A stretch of 64,000 nucleotides of DNA from Salinirubellus litoreus (lineage in GTDB: Archaea; Halobacteriota; Halobacteria; Halobacteriales; Haloarculaceae), in the NCBI RefSeq assembly GCF_037335815.1, contig NZ_CP147841.1:2542001-2606000 (forward strand), written 5' to 3'. Position 1 is the stretch's first letter; each line of letters begins with the position of its first letter. Shown piece by piece: positions 1 to 8,908 of the stretch. A program made the position numbers and the translations under genes. The notes beneath the pieces were generated by a model. The model was not told the DNA's origin and searched no databases. It worked only from the letters and a program-made list of their open reading frames with translations.

Positions 1-845
1 CAGAGCAGGTACGCCTCCTCCCTGCCGAGCCCCCGCGTCTCGCCCAGCCGGTCGACCATCGCCGAGAGTGCCTCCCTCGCGGCCGACTCGAGATCCGGGC
101 CGATGCCGGTCGTCGCGACCGCCGGGCCTTCCTTCCACGACTGGCCGCCCGGCGTCTCGAACCGCGGTGTCGCCGGGGTGTCGTCGATGGGTTCGAACCG
201 GACGTCCACCGTCGTCGGGCACTCGATGGCCGTCACGCAGACCTCGCCGTCGCCCTGTGCGGCGTGGCCGTCGCCGATGCTGAACAGTCCCTCCGGAACC
301 TCGACGGGGAGTTCGAGGCGCGAACCGGCGACGAGGTGCCGGACGTCGAGGTTCCCGCCCACCGCTCTCGGTGGGGTGGTCGAGTGCGGTCCGTCCCCCT
401 CGGGGACGAGCCCGAGGTTGCCCGGGAACGGCTCCAGGGGCACCTCGACTCCCTCGACGAACGTCGCGGTGTCCCCGTCGAGTTCCCAGTGGTGGATCGC
501 CCCTTCCGACGCGGCCTCGGGGAGGAATCCCACGTCCCGCTCCTCGGGGTAGGCGAAGGTGACGCCCCAGTCGCCCGTCTCGACCGAGAGGAGTTCGACG
601 GCCAGCCCGTCGCCCGGTTCGACGCCCTCGATCGCGACCGGACCGGTCATGGCGTGGCCCGGGGACTCGCGGCTCCTCACGTCCTCGACGGTCGCCCCGG
701 GTGCCAGCTCGCCGCCGGTCGCGTCCAGGCACTCGAACCGGACGACTTCGCCCGGCTCGACGGTGAGGAGTGGGTCGCGGTCGGCGTCCCAGTCGTGGTG
801 GACGTTCGCGTCGGTCGCCTCGATGTGATGATCCGGTGTCGACAT
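1..845 (-). CDS. Acetamidase/formamidase family protein (3' end cut by window)
   Basis: Reads from an ATG at 845 off the left edge, so the C-terminus is missing and about 281 codons are visible. The translation begins MSTPDHHIEATDANVHHDWD and carries blocks typical of FmdA/AmdA proteins: a GELAPG-type beta segment, VPLEPFPGNLG, a GGNLDVRHL block near the middle, and a FSIGDGHAAQGDGEVC motif. Family members hydrolyse formamide or acetamide to ammonia and the acid in the cytoplasm; the substrate here is inferred from family only. No operon partner is visible because the gene runs out of the window. Confidence 0.85.
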   Translation of the reverse strand, partial: MSTPDHHIEATDANVHHDWDADRDPLLTVEPGEVVRFECLDATGGELAPGATVEDVRSRESPGHAMTGPVAIEGVEPGDGLAVELLSVETGDWGVTFAYPEERDVGFLPEAASEGAIHHWELDGDTATFVEGVEVPLEPFPGNLGLVPEGDGPHSTTPPRAVGGNLDVRHLVAGSRLELPVEVPEGLFSIGDGHAAQGDGEVCVTAIECPTTVDVRFEPIDDTPATPRFETPGGQSWKEGPAVATTGIGPDLESAAREALSAMVDRLGETRGLGREEAYLL

Positions 846-935
846 ACCCGGGCCACGGAGCGGGGGGCTAAAACTCCCCGCCGCCCGGCGAGATGTGACG
901 GGACACGACGGGACGGAACGGGCGGGACCGCCGGA

Positions 936-2222
936 TCAGTCGTCCGCGACGGCCCGGTCGGGCTCCCCTCGCGTATCGACGGGCTCCGCGAAGCAGTAGA
1001 CCGCCTCCGCGCCCGTGACCTCCACGTCGAGGAAGTCGCCGGGCTCGACGCCATGCTCGGTCGCGTTCCGGACGATCACCTGCCGGTAGGCCCCGTCGCG
1101 GCACTTCACGGAGTCCCCGGTTCCTGGCTCGACGGCGAGGGCTCGATGACGGGTGCCGACCATCGACTCGTGTGCCTCCCGGACGACCGCCATCTTCAGG
1201 TCGGTCATCGCCTTCGACCGCTCCTTCTTCAGCGTCCCGCCGAGACCCTTCATCTCGGCGGCGTCCGTTCCGGGTCGCTTCGAGAAGCGCGTGACGTTGA
1301 TCTTCTCCGGGCGGATCTCCTCGAGCAGGCCCATCGAGCGATCGTGGTCGGTGTCGGTCTCGGTGGGGAAGCCCACGATGAAGTCCGTCGAGAGGGTCCA
1401 GTGCTCCAGCCGGGAATCGAACGTCTCGACGATCTCGCGGAACTCCCCTACGCGGTGCTGTCGGCGCATCGCTTCGAGCACTTCGTCGCTCCCGGACTGG
1501 ACCGGCAGGTGGATGAAGTCGTAGAGCTCCTCGTTGCGGGCGAACACGTCGGCGAGTTCCTCGCGGATGCCGTGGACGCCGCCCGGGTTGGCCATCCCAA
1601 CGCGGACCCTGAACTCGCCCTCGATGTCACAGATCCGGTCGAGCAGTTCGGGGAGCTTCCGCTCGCCCTCGTCCCAGCCGTAGACGCCCGTGTCCTGACC
1701 GGTGACGCGGATCTCCCTCGCGCCGGCGTGGACCAGCGCGCGGGCCTTCTCGACGTTCTCCTCGACGGGCGGGGAGTCGATCCGCCCGGTCGCGAACTTC
1801 GTGATGCAGTACGAGCAGTTGCTCATACAGCCCCGCGCGATGGGTAGGATTCCGATGACCCCGTCCAGAACGGGTTCGGCGTCGGGCGTCGTCGTCGGGC
1901 ACTCCCCGTTGGTGACCGCGGCGGGCACCTCGTCCCAGTGGAGCACCTGCGCGTCGACGTCCGACTCGCGGAACTGCTCGCCCTGCGCGAGCGCCATGCA
2001 GCCGGTGACGAGCAGATCCGCGGTCTCCTCGGCGAGCTCCTCGGCCCGGCGGAGCATGTTCCGCTCGGTCTTCTCGACGACCGTACAGGTGTTGAGGATG
2101 GCGACGTCGGCCTCCTCCAGCGGGACCTGGTGGTGGCCGGCGTCCCTGAGCCGGCGCTCGATCTCCCGGCTCTCACCCCGGTTGGAGGTACACCCGTACG
2201 TCTCGATGTGGTACCGGGCCAT
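936..2222 (-). CDS. tRNA N6-threonylcarbamoyladenosine (t6A) methylthiotransferase, MtaB/CDKAL1-type radical SAM enzyme
   Basis: A 428-residue protein starting at the ATG at 2222; the open frame continues upstream but the conserved N-terminus MARYHIETYGCTSN fixes the start. The N-terminal UPF0004 domain has Cys at about residues 11, 46 and 75 for one [4Fe-4S] cluster. The radical-SAM domain has GCMSNCSYC (Cys 132, 136, 139) for the second cluster. A TRAM-like RNA-binding segment closes the protein. Known archaeal and eukaryotic members convert t6A37 to ms2t6A in ANN-decoding tRNAs using SAM and a sulfur donor. The neighbours suggest no pathway. It could in principle be a related MiaB-class enzyme, but the archaeal e-MtaB type is by far the likeliest. 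Confidence 0.9.
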   Translation of the reverse strand: MARYHIETYGCTSNRGESREIERRLRDAGHHQVPLEEADVAILNTCTVVEKTERNMLRRAEELAEETADLLVTGCMALAQGEQFRESDVDAQVLHWDEVPAAVTNGECPTTTPDAEPVLDGVIGILPIARGCMSNCSYCITKFATGRIDSPPVEENVEKARALVHAGAREIRVTGQDTGVYGWDEGERKLPELLDRICDIEGEFRVRVGMANPGGVHGIREELADVFARNEELYDFIHLPVQSGSDEVLEAMRRQHRVGEFREIVETFDSRLEHWTLSTDFIVGFPTETDTDHDRSMGLLEEIRPEKINVTRFSKRPGTDAAEMKGLGGTLKKERSKAMTDLKMAVVREAHESMVGTRHRALAVEPGTGDSVKCRDGAYRQVIVRNATEHGVEPGDFLDVEVTGAEAVYCFAEPVDTRGEPDRAVADD

Positions 2223-2283
2223 TCTACGCTCTACCCGCCCTTGCGTGCCGGCGGGCAAAAGCGGTGCGGAACGCCCCCGCCGG

Positions 2284-3165
2284 TCACTGCCCCTCGCTCG
2301 CGACCGACTCGTTCGCCCGGGTGACCCACGCCGGCCGGTCGACGGTCGTGGTTCCGACGTCGGTGATCCGGTACGTCCGGCGCACGCGAACGGGTCCACC
2401 GCCGAACGTCGCCTCGAACGAGAGGGAGTAGGACCTGACGACGCCCCGCTCGTCGATCCTCACGGTCATCGAGACGTTCCGCGGGTCCGAGAGCAGCGGC
2501 GGGGTGACGAGTTCGTCCGGGTCCTCGAACCGCTCCCCTCTGAGCCGGAAGACGCGGACCCCATCGACGGTCCGGTTCCCGACCACGCGGAGGTCGACGG
2601 CCTCGAGGTCCGGCCGGGCGCTCCTGACCTGGGTGAGGTCTCGGACCGGGCCATCCGAGGCCGCCTGGTTCTGTCCCCAGTACCGCGCGACCCGGCCCTC
2701 GTCGACGAACCGGTTGCGCACGACCGGCTCGCTGTACCAGACGCCGATGAGCGCGTACGTGTCGACGAACGGCCACTCCCGGACCGACCGCTCGACCCGT
2801 GTGAGGTGGTACGAGTCGGCACCCGGGGCGACGACGATCCGTACCCCCACGGTGTTGAGCGGTCGTCGGCTCGCGGTGTCGTTCGGCCGGACCACCGTCC
2901 GGTTGCGGGTGAGGGCGAACCCGCGCTCGGTCAGCGTCGTCCGGTGGCCCTCGACGAGCGCGTCGGCGTCGAACACCCCCCTCGTCGAGAGGCCCGGGGC
3001 GATCAGCCGTCCCCCGTCGGGCCCCCGCTCCTCGGGAACCGGTGCGGGTGTCAGCGTGGTCGTCGGCTGTCCGGGTCCGCTCGCGGTGTCGACCGCACCA
3101 CAGCCCGCGAGCACGACCACCGCGACGAGGAGCAGTCCCGTCTTCGCCCGCACGCTACCGAGCAC
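2284..3165 (-). CDS. Haloarchaeal secreted lipoprotein of unknown function
   Basis: 293 residues. The N-terminus has a charged stretch, a hydrophobic core and a lipobox ending VLAGC (Cys about residue 22), predicting export and lipid anchoring on the cell surface. The mature part starts with a Thr/Pro-rich linker and continues as a soluble beta-rich domain with several N-x-T/S sequons. It resembles a family of Halobacteria-restricted lipoproteins (DUF7537-like; assigned from memory, not searched). It lies 61 bp upstream, in the direction of transcription, of the methylthiotransferase gene on the same strand. Function unknown. Confidence 0.75.
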   Translation of the reverse strand: MLGSVRAKTGLLLVAVVVLAGCGAVDTASGPGQPTTTLTPAPVPEERGPDGGRLIAPGLSTRGVFDADALVEGHRTTLTERGFALTRNRTVVRPNDTASRRPLNTVGVRIVVAPGADSYHLTRVERSVREWPFVDTYALIGVWYSEPVVRNRFVDEGRVARYWGQNQAASDGPVRDLTQVRSARPDLEAVDLRVVGNRTVDGVRVFRLRGERFEDPDELVTPPLLSDPRNVSMTVRIDERGVVRSYSLSFEATFGGGPVRVRRTYRITDVGTTTVDRPAWVTRANESVASEGQ

Positions 3166-3243
3166 CCCCGATCCGGCGGGTTCCCGGGAGGGATCGTCGC
3201 CGCCGGTCGCGCGTCGGGACCGATGTCGGTGATGGGTGTACGA

Positions 3244-3594
3244 TCACTCCGCCCAGTCGGGGTCCGTCCGCGGCGGCGAGAACACGTCCACCCCGAGGAC
3301 CGTCTCGCTACCCCGGTTCTCGGCACCGTGGACCTCCTCACCCGCGAGCACGTATCCGTCACCGGGGCCGACCACGATCTCCTCCGGGTCGTCCTCGTCG
3401 CCGAGGAGGAACGTGAGCTCGCCCTGTGCGATGTAGCCCGCCTGTTCGTGGTGGTGGCTGTGCGAGGGGACCTCCGCTCCCGGCTCGATACGGAAGTGCT
3501 GGACGCTCATCCGATCGCCCGCCGCGAGCTGGGTCAGGTGCGCGCTCGGGACCGCCTCGACCGTGTTCCCCTCATCGAGTCGCTCGACGTCCAT
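3244..3594 (-). CDS. Cupin-domain protein
   Basis: A 116-residue single cupin. Motif 1 is seen as EVPSHSHHHEQAGYIAQGE, with the His pair and Glu that ligate a metal; motif 2 as PGDGYVLAGEEVHG with the third His. This is a complete small metal-binding cupin of the type found in many oxygenases, isomerases and sensory proteins, and the substrate cannot be inferred. It is transcribed away from the DoxX gene, with a 90-bp A/T-rich spacer between the two starts that probably holds both promoters. Confidence 0.85.
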   Translation of the reverse strand: MDVERLDEGNTVEAVPSAHLTQLAAGDRMSVQHFRIEPGAEVPSHSHHHEQAGYIAQGELTFLLGDEDDPEEIVVGPGDGYVLAGEEVHGAENRGSETVLGVDVFSPPRTDPDWAE

Positions 3595-3683
3595 ACCCCG
3601 GGTACGGTCGCCCCGGACCTAAACACCGGGGGCACAGTTCCCGGCAAAAAATTCTTGTTTTCGGACGAGAAACCCCGGTCGTC

Positions 3684-4256
3684 ATGTCGACAGACACCCG
3701 GATGGAGGCGGAGCTGTTCGGTCGGGACGTGACCTTCGAGTACTCCGAGGCCTGGATCGGCTACTCGATGGTCGCGCTCCGCGTCGTCATGGGGTGGGTG
3801 CTGTTCCAGGGTGGGATCACCAAGCTGGTGACGTACCTCGATGCGAACCCCGACAACGACTGGACGGCGGCGGGCTACCTCGCCAACGCCATCCCACCGG
3901 GGAATCCCTTCACGGGGGCGTTCGCGGCGATGGCCGGCAGCCCGCTCATCGACGCCCTCAACATGTGGGGACTCACGCTGACCGGCCTCGCGCTGATCCT
4001 GGGTGTACTCGTCCGCTGGAGCGCCTTCTGGGGGGCCGTCATGATGCTGTTCTACTGGGCGGCCGCCCTCCAGGGGGGCTTGCTGGCGGGCCTCCCGCTG
4101 GCTCACGGCTGGGTCGTCGACGACCACATCGTCTACGCGGCCCTGCTGTTCGGCCTCGGCGCGTTCGGTGCCGGCCGCATCCTCGGGCTGGACGCGTACC
4201 TCGAACGGACGGGCGTCGTCCGGAACAACCCCTGGTTGCGCTACTTCCTCGGATAG
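3684..4256 (+). CDS. DoxX-family integral membrane protein
   Basis: 190 residues starting at ATG 3684; the longer open frame upstream is not supported. About four hydrophobic helices are visible (around residues 25-45, 88-108, 112-130 and 145-165). The first holds LRVVMGWVLFQGGITK, the R..l.G..f...g..K pattern of DoxX/DoxD proteins. An archaeal DoxD was described as a subunit of thiosulfate:quinone oxidoreductase, but most family members are uncharacterised, so no reaction is claimed here. An A/T-rich stretch (aaaaaattcttg near 3645) may be the promoter. Confidence 0.8.
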   Translation: MSTDTRMEAELFGRDVTFEYSEAWIGYSMVALRVVMGWVLFQGGITKLVTYLDANPDNDWTAAGYLANAIPPGNPFTGAFAAMAGSPLIDALNMWGLTLTGLALILGVLVRWSAFWGAVMMLFYWAAALQGGLLAGLPLAHGWVVDDHIVYAALLFGLGAFGAGRILGLDAYLERTGVVRNNPWLRYFLG

Positions 4257-4297
4257 CGAACCACAGGTTCAACCCCGGTGGGGCCTCACGTCGAACC

Positions 4298-4822
4298 ATG
4301 TACGCGGTCGTCGGCTGTAACCGATGTGGGGCGCTGTGGGTCGTCGAGGGTCGTCCCGACTCTACTGCCTGTCCGCGGTGTGAGACGCGCCACCGGCTCG
4401 AGAAGCTGAAGCGGTTCGCGGAGACCGAGTCGGCCGACGCCGCGCGCGAGGCGCGCTCGCGGCTGCTGGCCGAACGCGGCGGGTACGGGGAGCAGGTCGA
4501 CTCCCTCGACGACTTCTCGACGCTCGGCGAGGCGGCCGACCGATCGGGGGTGAGCGACGAGGAGTTCCTCCGGGGGTCGGGGATCGACACCGACGCCGTG
4601 AACGAGGCCGGCGAGCGGGCCGAAACCGGGCAGGGTGGCTCCCGAAGCCGACGGCAGGTCGTCCTCGACGCGCTCGAGGAACTCGACCGTCCGAACGAAC
4701 CGGCGGTGATCGAGTACGCGACCGACGCGGGCGTCCCCGAGGAGTACGCCGAGGAGGCGCTCGAACGGCTCCGCCGGACCGGCGAGATCACCGAGTCCGG
4801 CGGCCGCTACCGCCGACTGTGA
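4298..4822 (+). CDS. Haloarchaeal zinc-ribbon plus winged-helix-like protein (DUF5817-like)
   Basis: 174 residues. The N-terminus MYAVVGCNRCGALWVVEG with a second pair CPRC (Cys 7, 10, 25, 28) forms a treble-clef or zinc-ribbon. The middle is charged and helical. The C-terminal 60 residues (QVVLDALEELDRPNEPAVIE and the following EEYAEEALERLRRTGEI) look like a winged-helix fold that could bind DNA or RNA. The family is confined to Halobacteria and has no assigned function as far as I know. The stop codon overlaps the GTG of the next gene by four bases, so the two are probably translated together. Confidence 0.8.
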   Translation: MYAVVGCNRCGALWVVEGRPDSTACPRCETRHRLEKLKRFAETESADAAREARSRLLAERGGYGEQVDSLDDFSTLGEAADRSGVSDEEFLRGSGIDTDAVNEAGERAETGQGGSRSRRQVVLDALEELDRPNEPAVIEYATDAGVPEEYAEEALERLRRTGEITESGGRYRRL

Positions 4823-5214
4823 GCACCCCCGACACCGACTCTCGATCTCGGAGCTACGATCCCGGTCCGATCGCCGTCGGCGTGCTCGTGGGGCTCGCGG
4901 GGCTCCTGTTCCTGCTCGAACCGGTGGTCGATCCCATCGCGGTCGGCGGGCTTCGGGTCCGGCCCGTGTCGCTCTCGGCGGTGTCGCTCGCCCTGGGGCT
5001 CGACGTCGGGGCCGTCGTCTTCCTCCGGCGGGGTCGGCGGCTCGTCGGTCTCGCACACGCCATCGGCGGTGCGGGGTTCACCGCGCTCGTCGTCGCCGTC
5101 GCGATCGACTCGGGGACGCTCGCGATCTCGGCCGTGCTCGTGCTCGGCGGCGGGGTGCTCTTCCTCGTCTACGAGATCTCCCGGACCCGACGTGACGGGC
5201 GGGGAGGACGGTAG
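4819..5214 (+). CDS. Small haloarchaeal membrane protein
   Basis: 131 residues with a GTG start inside the GTGA overlap with the upstream zinc-ribbon gene. The N-terminal 15 residues are polar, followed by about four hydrophobic segments (residues 17-34, 48-68, 77-95 and 99-118). The C-terminus RTRRDGRGGR is basic and likely cytoplasmic. No motif was recognised. Translational coupling to the zinc-ribbon gene is the only functional clue. Confidence 0.7.
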   Translation: MSTPDTDSRSRSYDPGPIAVGVLVGLAGLLFLLEPVVDPIAVGGLRVRPVSLSAVSLALGLDVGAVVFLRRGRRLVGLAHAIGGAGFTALVVAVAIDSGTLAISAVLVLGGGVLFLVYEISRTRRDGRGGR

Positions 5215-5233
5215 ATCGGTCCCGGTCCCCGGA

Positions 5234-5350
5234 TCACCCGGCGCAGAGGGTCTTCCAGAGGGTGAGCGCGGCGGCCAGCGCCGCGAGCGCGGCCTGGAGC
5301 ACGCGGAGGCGGTACAGACTGGTCTCGGAGGCGGTCTCGTTCTCGGTCAT
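5234..5350 (-). CDS. Small 38-residue membrane peptide
   Basis: A short ORF with an ATG at 5350, encoding a polar N-terminus (MTENETASETSLYRLRVLQ) followed by one Ala/Leu-rich hydrophobic helix and the tail WKTLCAG. It fits the common haloarchaeal pattern of very small single-span proteins. It lies between the stop of the preceding membrane-protein gene and the HMG-CoA reductase stop. It was identified by eye; no homologue is claimed. Confidence 0.45.
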   Translation of the reverse strand: MTENETASETSLYRLRVLQAALAALAAALTLWKTLCAG

Positions 5351-5475
5351 GATGGGTGCCCGCGGGGTGTGGCCCCGGCGGGCACTCGAAATCACGTCTA
5401 AGGTCGATTAAACCAACGCCAACGCCGGAGTGAAACTGGAGGCGAGGGCCGGTTCCGGAAGTTCCGCTTTCGCCG

Positions 5476-6693
5476 TCACCGCCCGAGTTCCTCGTGCGCG
5501 CTGGCGAGGTGGGAGGCCGCGAGCGCGCCCATCAGCGAGAGCTCGCCGGCGAGCGCACCCGCGGCGATCACCTCCGCGAGCGCGTCGGCGTTCGCGCCGG
5601 GCGGGTCGCCGCCGCCCCGGACGCCCACAACGTCGAGCGCTTCCGATTGTGTGGGGAGCTTCGTCCCGCCGCCGACCGTCCCGACTTCGAGCGACGCGAG
5701 CGTGAGCGAAGCGTAGAGCTCCTCCCCCCGGACGTCGAGCGTGGTGATCGCGTTCGACCCCTCGACGACCTGGGCGGCGTCCTGGCCGAGCGCGAGGAAC
5801 GCGGCGGCGACGACGTTCGCCGCCTGGGCGTTGAATCCCAGGGACCCGGCCTTCGCGGAGCCGACGAGGTTCTTCCGGGTGTTCGCCTCGACCATCGCCT
5901 CCGGCGTCGTCTTGAAGCGATCCTCGACGAGTTCGCGAGAGAGCACCACGTCGGCCGAGACCGTCCGGCCGCGCCCCTCGACGGCGTTGATCGCCGCGGG
6001 CTTCTTGTCCGTACAGAGGTTCCCCGAGAGCGCGACGAGCGACGCGGGCGTCTCGGATTCGACCACCTCGCAGGCCTCCTGCGTGGCGATGGTCGCCATG
6101 TTCATCCCCATCGCGTCCTTCGTGTCGTAGCCGAACCGCAGGAACACCGAGTCGCCGACGACGTAGGGCGTCACCTCCCGGAGTTCGCCGTGGCTCGTGG
6201 TGGACTCGGCGGCCTCCCGGAGCGCCGACTCGTTCTCGCGGACCCACGAGACCACCTCGCTCGCCTCCGCGATGTCGTGGACCCGGAAGACCGGCGCGCG
6301 GGTCATCTTCGATTTCAGTACGCGGGCGGTGGCCCCGCCGGCCGCCCGAATGGCGGAGGATCCGCGGTTGACGCTGGCGAGGAGCGCCCCCTCCGTGGTC
6401 GCCATCGGGAGCCAGTACTCACCCTCGGCGGCACCGCCGTCGACGGGGAGCGGGCCGACGACCCCCATCGGGACCTGCGCCGCGCCGACCATGTTCTCGA
6501 CGTTCGGGTCGGCCCGCTCGGCGGGAAACGAGTAGTCGCCGACCGTCGATAGATCCGCTCCCGTCTCGGACTCGAGGAGGTGCCGGCGGGCCGCGGCGGC
6601 CGTCTCGCCGTCGACGTGCGCCTCCAGTTCATGTAGCCGAAGGTCGCCCTCGTGCACCCGCTCGGCGAGCGATTCGGGGCTCGTGTCGGTCAT
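5476..6693 (-). CDS. hmgA: 3-hydroxy-3-methylglutaryl-CoA reductase (NADPH)
   Basis: 405 residues from ATG 6693. Reduces HMG-CoA to mevalonate, the committed step of archaeal isoprenoid-lipid synthesis. All catalytic landmarks are present: ENMVGAAQVPMGVVGPLPV, the catalytic Glu in TTEGALLASVNRG, the Lys in TDKKPAAIN, the Asp in ALGQDAAQ, the cofactor loops DAMGMNM and GTVGGGT, and the C-terminal His in LAASHLASAH. Length and motifs fit the class I enzyme that haloarchaea use, the target of mevinolin-type inhibitors. The upstream intergenic region (about 280 bp) is shared with the divergent sensor-kinase gene. Confidence 0.97.
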   Translation of the reverse strand: MTDTSPESLAERVHEGDLRLHELEAHVDGETAAAARRHLLESETGADLSTVGDYSFPAERADPNVENMVGAAQVPMGVVGPLPVDGGAAEGEYWLPMATTEGALLASVNRGSSAIRAAGGATARVLKSKMTRAPVFRVHDIAEASEVVSWVRENESALREAAESTTSHGELREVTPYVVGDSVFLRFGYDTKDAMGMNMATIATQEACEVVESETPASLVALSGNLCTDKKPAAINAVEGRGRTVSADVVLSRELVEDRFKTTPEAMVEANTRKNLVGSAKAGSLGFNAQAANVVAAAFLALGQDAAQVVEGSNAITTLDVRGEELYASLTLASLEVGTVGGGTKLPTQSEALDVVGVRGGGDPPGANADALAEVIAAGALAGELSLMGALAASHLASAHEELGR

Positions 6694-6973
6694 GGCCGGG
6701 GGGTCGACGGGCGAGCGCCTAAGGGTTGCCACTCGCGGCGCGGTGTCCGGCGGGGTGCCGATCGGATCTCGGGGACCGCTCTCCCCGCGTTCGGCCACAC
6801 GGTCTCCCCGTCCGCACGCCATCTCGCCGTCCGCACGCCGCTCCGCTCCCGGCGCGGAGCGTCGACGTCGCCCGCTGTCTCCCCCTGATCCACCCTCCCC
6901 GCGGTCACTTCTGGGCCGATCACAGTGGTTTTCGGTGAAAAGAATTACCAGGGGACATCCGGAAGGATTAATA

Positions 6974-8782
6974 ATGGCTGAACGAGCCGATCCTCTGGTC
7001 CTGCTCGTCGGCCGCGGGGACGGGCTCGAGCGCCGGTACGGGGAGCAACTCGCGACGGCGGGGTTCCGGGTCGCGAGTGTCGACTCCGCCGGGGAGTGTC
7101 TCCGCCTCGTCGAGTCGGGTGGGATCGGCGGGATCCTGAGCGAGTACGACCTCCCGGATCTCGACGGGCTCCGTCTCGTCAGGTCCGTCCGGATCTCGCA
7201 TCCCGCGCTTCCGTTCGTACTGATACCCCGGGAGGGATCGGAGGCCATCGCCGGCGAATCCGTCGCCGCGGGCGTGAGCGGCTACCTCCCGGAGGACGCC
7301 GACCCGGCGACCGTCGTCTCCCGGCTCCAGGATAGCCTCCAGCGGGAGATGCTGTGGTCCGACGAGGAGGCCCGGCGACGGTACCGTAGCCTCGTCGAGA
7401 TCTCGCCCGTCCCGATCAACCTGTTCGACGGGACCGGCGAGTCGGTCTGGTGTAACGACGCCACGGTCGATCTGCTCGGCCTCGACGGGCGCGACGACCT
7501 CGTCGGCCACTCGATATTCGAGTTCATCCACCCGGACGACCACGAGCTCGCCCGCGAGGAGCTCGGCGACGTCATCGCGCGCAAGGAGTCGGTCGGCCCG
7601 ACCCAGATGCGGCTCCGCCGGTCGGACGGCGAGGTCCGACACGTCCAGGTCTCGACGGCCGTCGGCCGCTTCCTCGGGGAGGACATCGGTCAGGCCGTGG
7701 TCGTCGACGTGACGCCGCTGCGGGAGGCCCAGATCGACCTCCAGCGGGAGCGACAGTTCGTCGAGGACACGCTCGACACCCTTCAGGACGTGTTCTACGT
7801 GGTCGACGCCGACGGGAAGCTCGTGCGCTGGAACGAGACCGCGACGGCGGTGACCGGCCACGACGACGAGGAGCTGGCGTCGATGGACGTCACGGACCTC
7901 TTCGCCGGCGACGACGGCCGTCTGATCCGGGAGTCGATCGCGCGGGTCCTCGAGGAGGGGCGCGACACGGTCGAGGCGAGGCTCCTCGACGGGCGCGGCC
8001 GATCCCACCTCTACGAGTTCCGGAGCCGGCGGCTGCGAACCGGCGACGGGGACGGCGAAGAGAGGGTAGTCGGCATCGGTCGCGACGTCTCCGAGCGCCG
8101 GGAGCGGGAGCGACAGCTGAAGGTCCTCGAACGGTGGCTCCGTCACAACATCCGAAACGAGCTCAACACGATCCAGGGGACGGCGGAGATGATCCGCCGG
8201 GGCGACGTCGACGACGTCCGGGAGGCCGCCCGGCTGATAGAGGAACGCGCGGAACACCTCGTCGGGCAGGCGAACCGCGAACGCGAACTCGTCGACCTGC
8301 TCGTGAACCCGTCCGAGCCGGTTCCCATCGACGTCGCGGCCGTCGTCGAACGGCGGGTGGAGGGGCTCCGCACGAGGTACGCGTCCGCCGACATCGAACT
8401 CGTCCGTGACGGGGAGGTCCGGGCCCTCGCGGTTCCGGAGATCGGAGCCGCGGTCGAGGAACTCGTCGAGAACGCGATCGAACACAACGACACCGGGTCC
8501 CCGAAGGTCCGGATCGAGGTCGGTTCGGACGACCGCGACAGCACCTCGATCCGGATCGTCGACGACGGTCCGGGCATCCCGCGGCGCGAACGGGAACTCC
8601 TCCTCTTCGAGCGCGAGATCGGTCAGCTCCAGCACGGGGCGGGGCTGGGACTGCTGTTCGCCCACTGGGTGGTCCGGGTCTCCGGCGGGGACATCGCTTT
8701 CGGGGACAACGAGCCGCGCGGCAGCGTCGTCAGGCTGACGCTCCCGACGGTCGGGAGCGACCACCCCACCCGAACCGGATAG
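6974..8782 (+). CDS. Hybrid sensor histidine kinase: degenerate receiver, two PAS domains, HisKA, HATPase
   Basis: 602 residues. Domains in order: a CheY-like receiver (1-120), PAS (about 130-250), PAS (about 255-380), an H-box WLRHNIRNELNTIQG (about 390), then an HATPase with N-box ELVENAIEHND and DDGPGIP. The kinase half looks competent. The receiver has lost its chemistry: the phospho-acceptor position is Glu (ILSEYDLPDLDG, Glu57), the acidic pair is GR (LVGRGD), the Thr position is Pro and the conserved Lys is Glu (GYLPED). No transmembrane segment is seen, so the sensor is cytoplasmic. No response regulator is adjacent, which is usual in haloarchaea. The start is ATG 6974, preceded by GGAAGG and an A/T-rich stretch. 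Confidence 0.9.
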   Translation: MAERADPLVLLVGRGDGLERRYGEQLATAGFRVASVDSAGECLRLVESGGIGGILSEYDLPDLDGLRLVRSVRISHPALPFVLIPREGSEAIAGESVAAGVSGYLPEDADPATVVSRLQDSLQREMLWSDEEARRRYRSLVEISPVPINLFDGTGESVWCNDATVDLLGLDGRDDLVGHSIFEFIHPDDHELAREELGDVIARKESVGPTQMRLRRSDGEVRHVQVSTAVGRFLGEDIGQAVVVDVTPLREAQIDLQRERQFVEDTLDTLQDVFYVVDADGKLVRWNETATAVTGHDDEELASMDVTDLFAGDDGRLIRESIARVLEEGRDTVEARLLDGRGRSHLYEFRSRRLRTGDGDGEERVVGIGRDVSERRERERQLKVLERWLRHNIRNELNTIQGTAEMIRRGDVDDVREAARLIEERAEHLVGQANRERELVDLLVNPSEPVPIDVAAVVERRVEGLRTRYASADIELVRDGEVRALAVPEIGAAVEELVENAIEHNDTGSPKVRIEVGSDDRDSTSIRIVDDGPGIPRRERELLLFEREIGQLQHGAGLGLLFAHWVVRVSGGDIAFGDNEPRGSVVRLTLPTVGSDHPTRTG

Positions 8783-8908
8783 GCTCACGCGCGGATTCCG
8801 CTCGGACGAACGACGAAGCCGGAGCGCCGCCGTGGCTTTCCCGTGTCGGGTCGGCTGTCCGCGACCCGGGTCCCCAACGCTTAGGCCGGTACCGCCCGCC
8901 GCTCCACC

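Noticed and set aside
264..1847. 527-residue open frame on the plus strand
   Set aside because: Antisense shadow of the acetamidase and methylthiotransferase genes; Arg/Val-rich composition, no domain.
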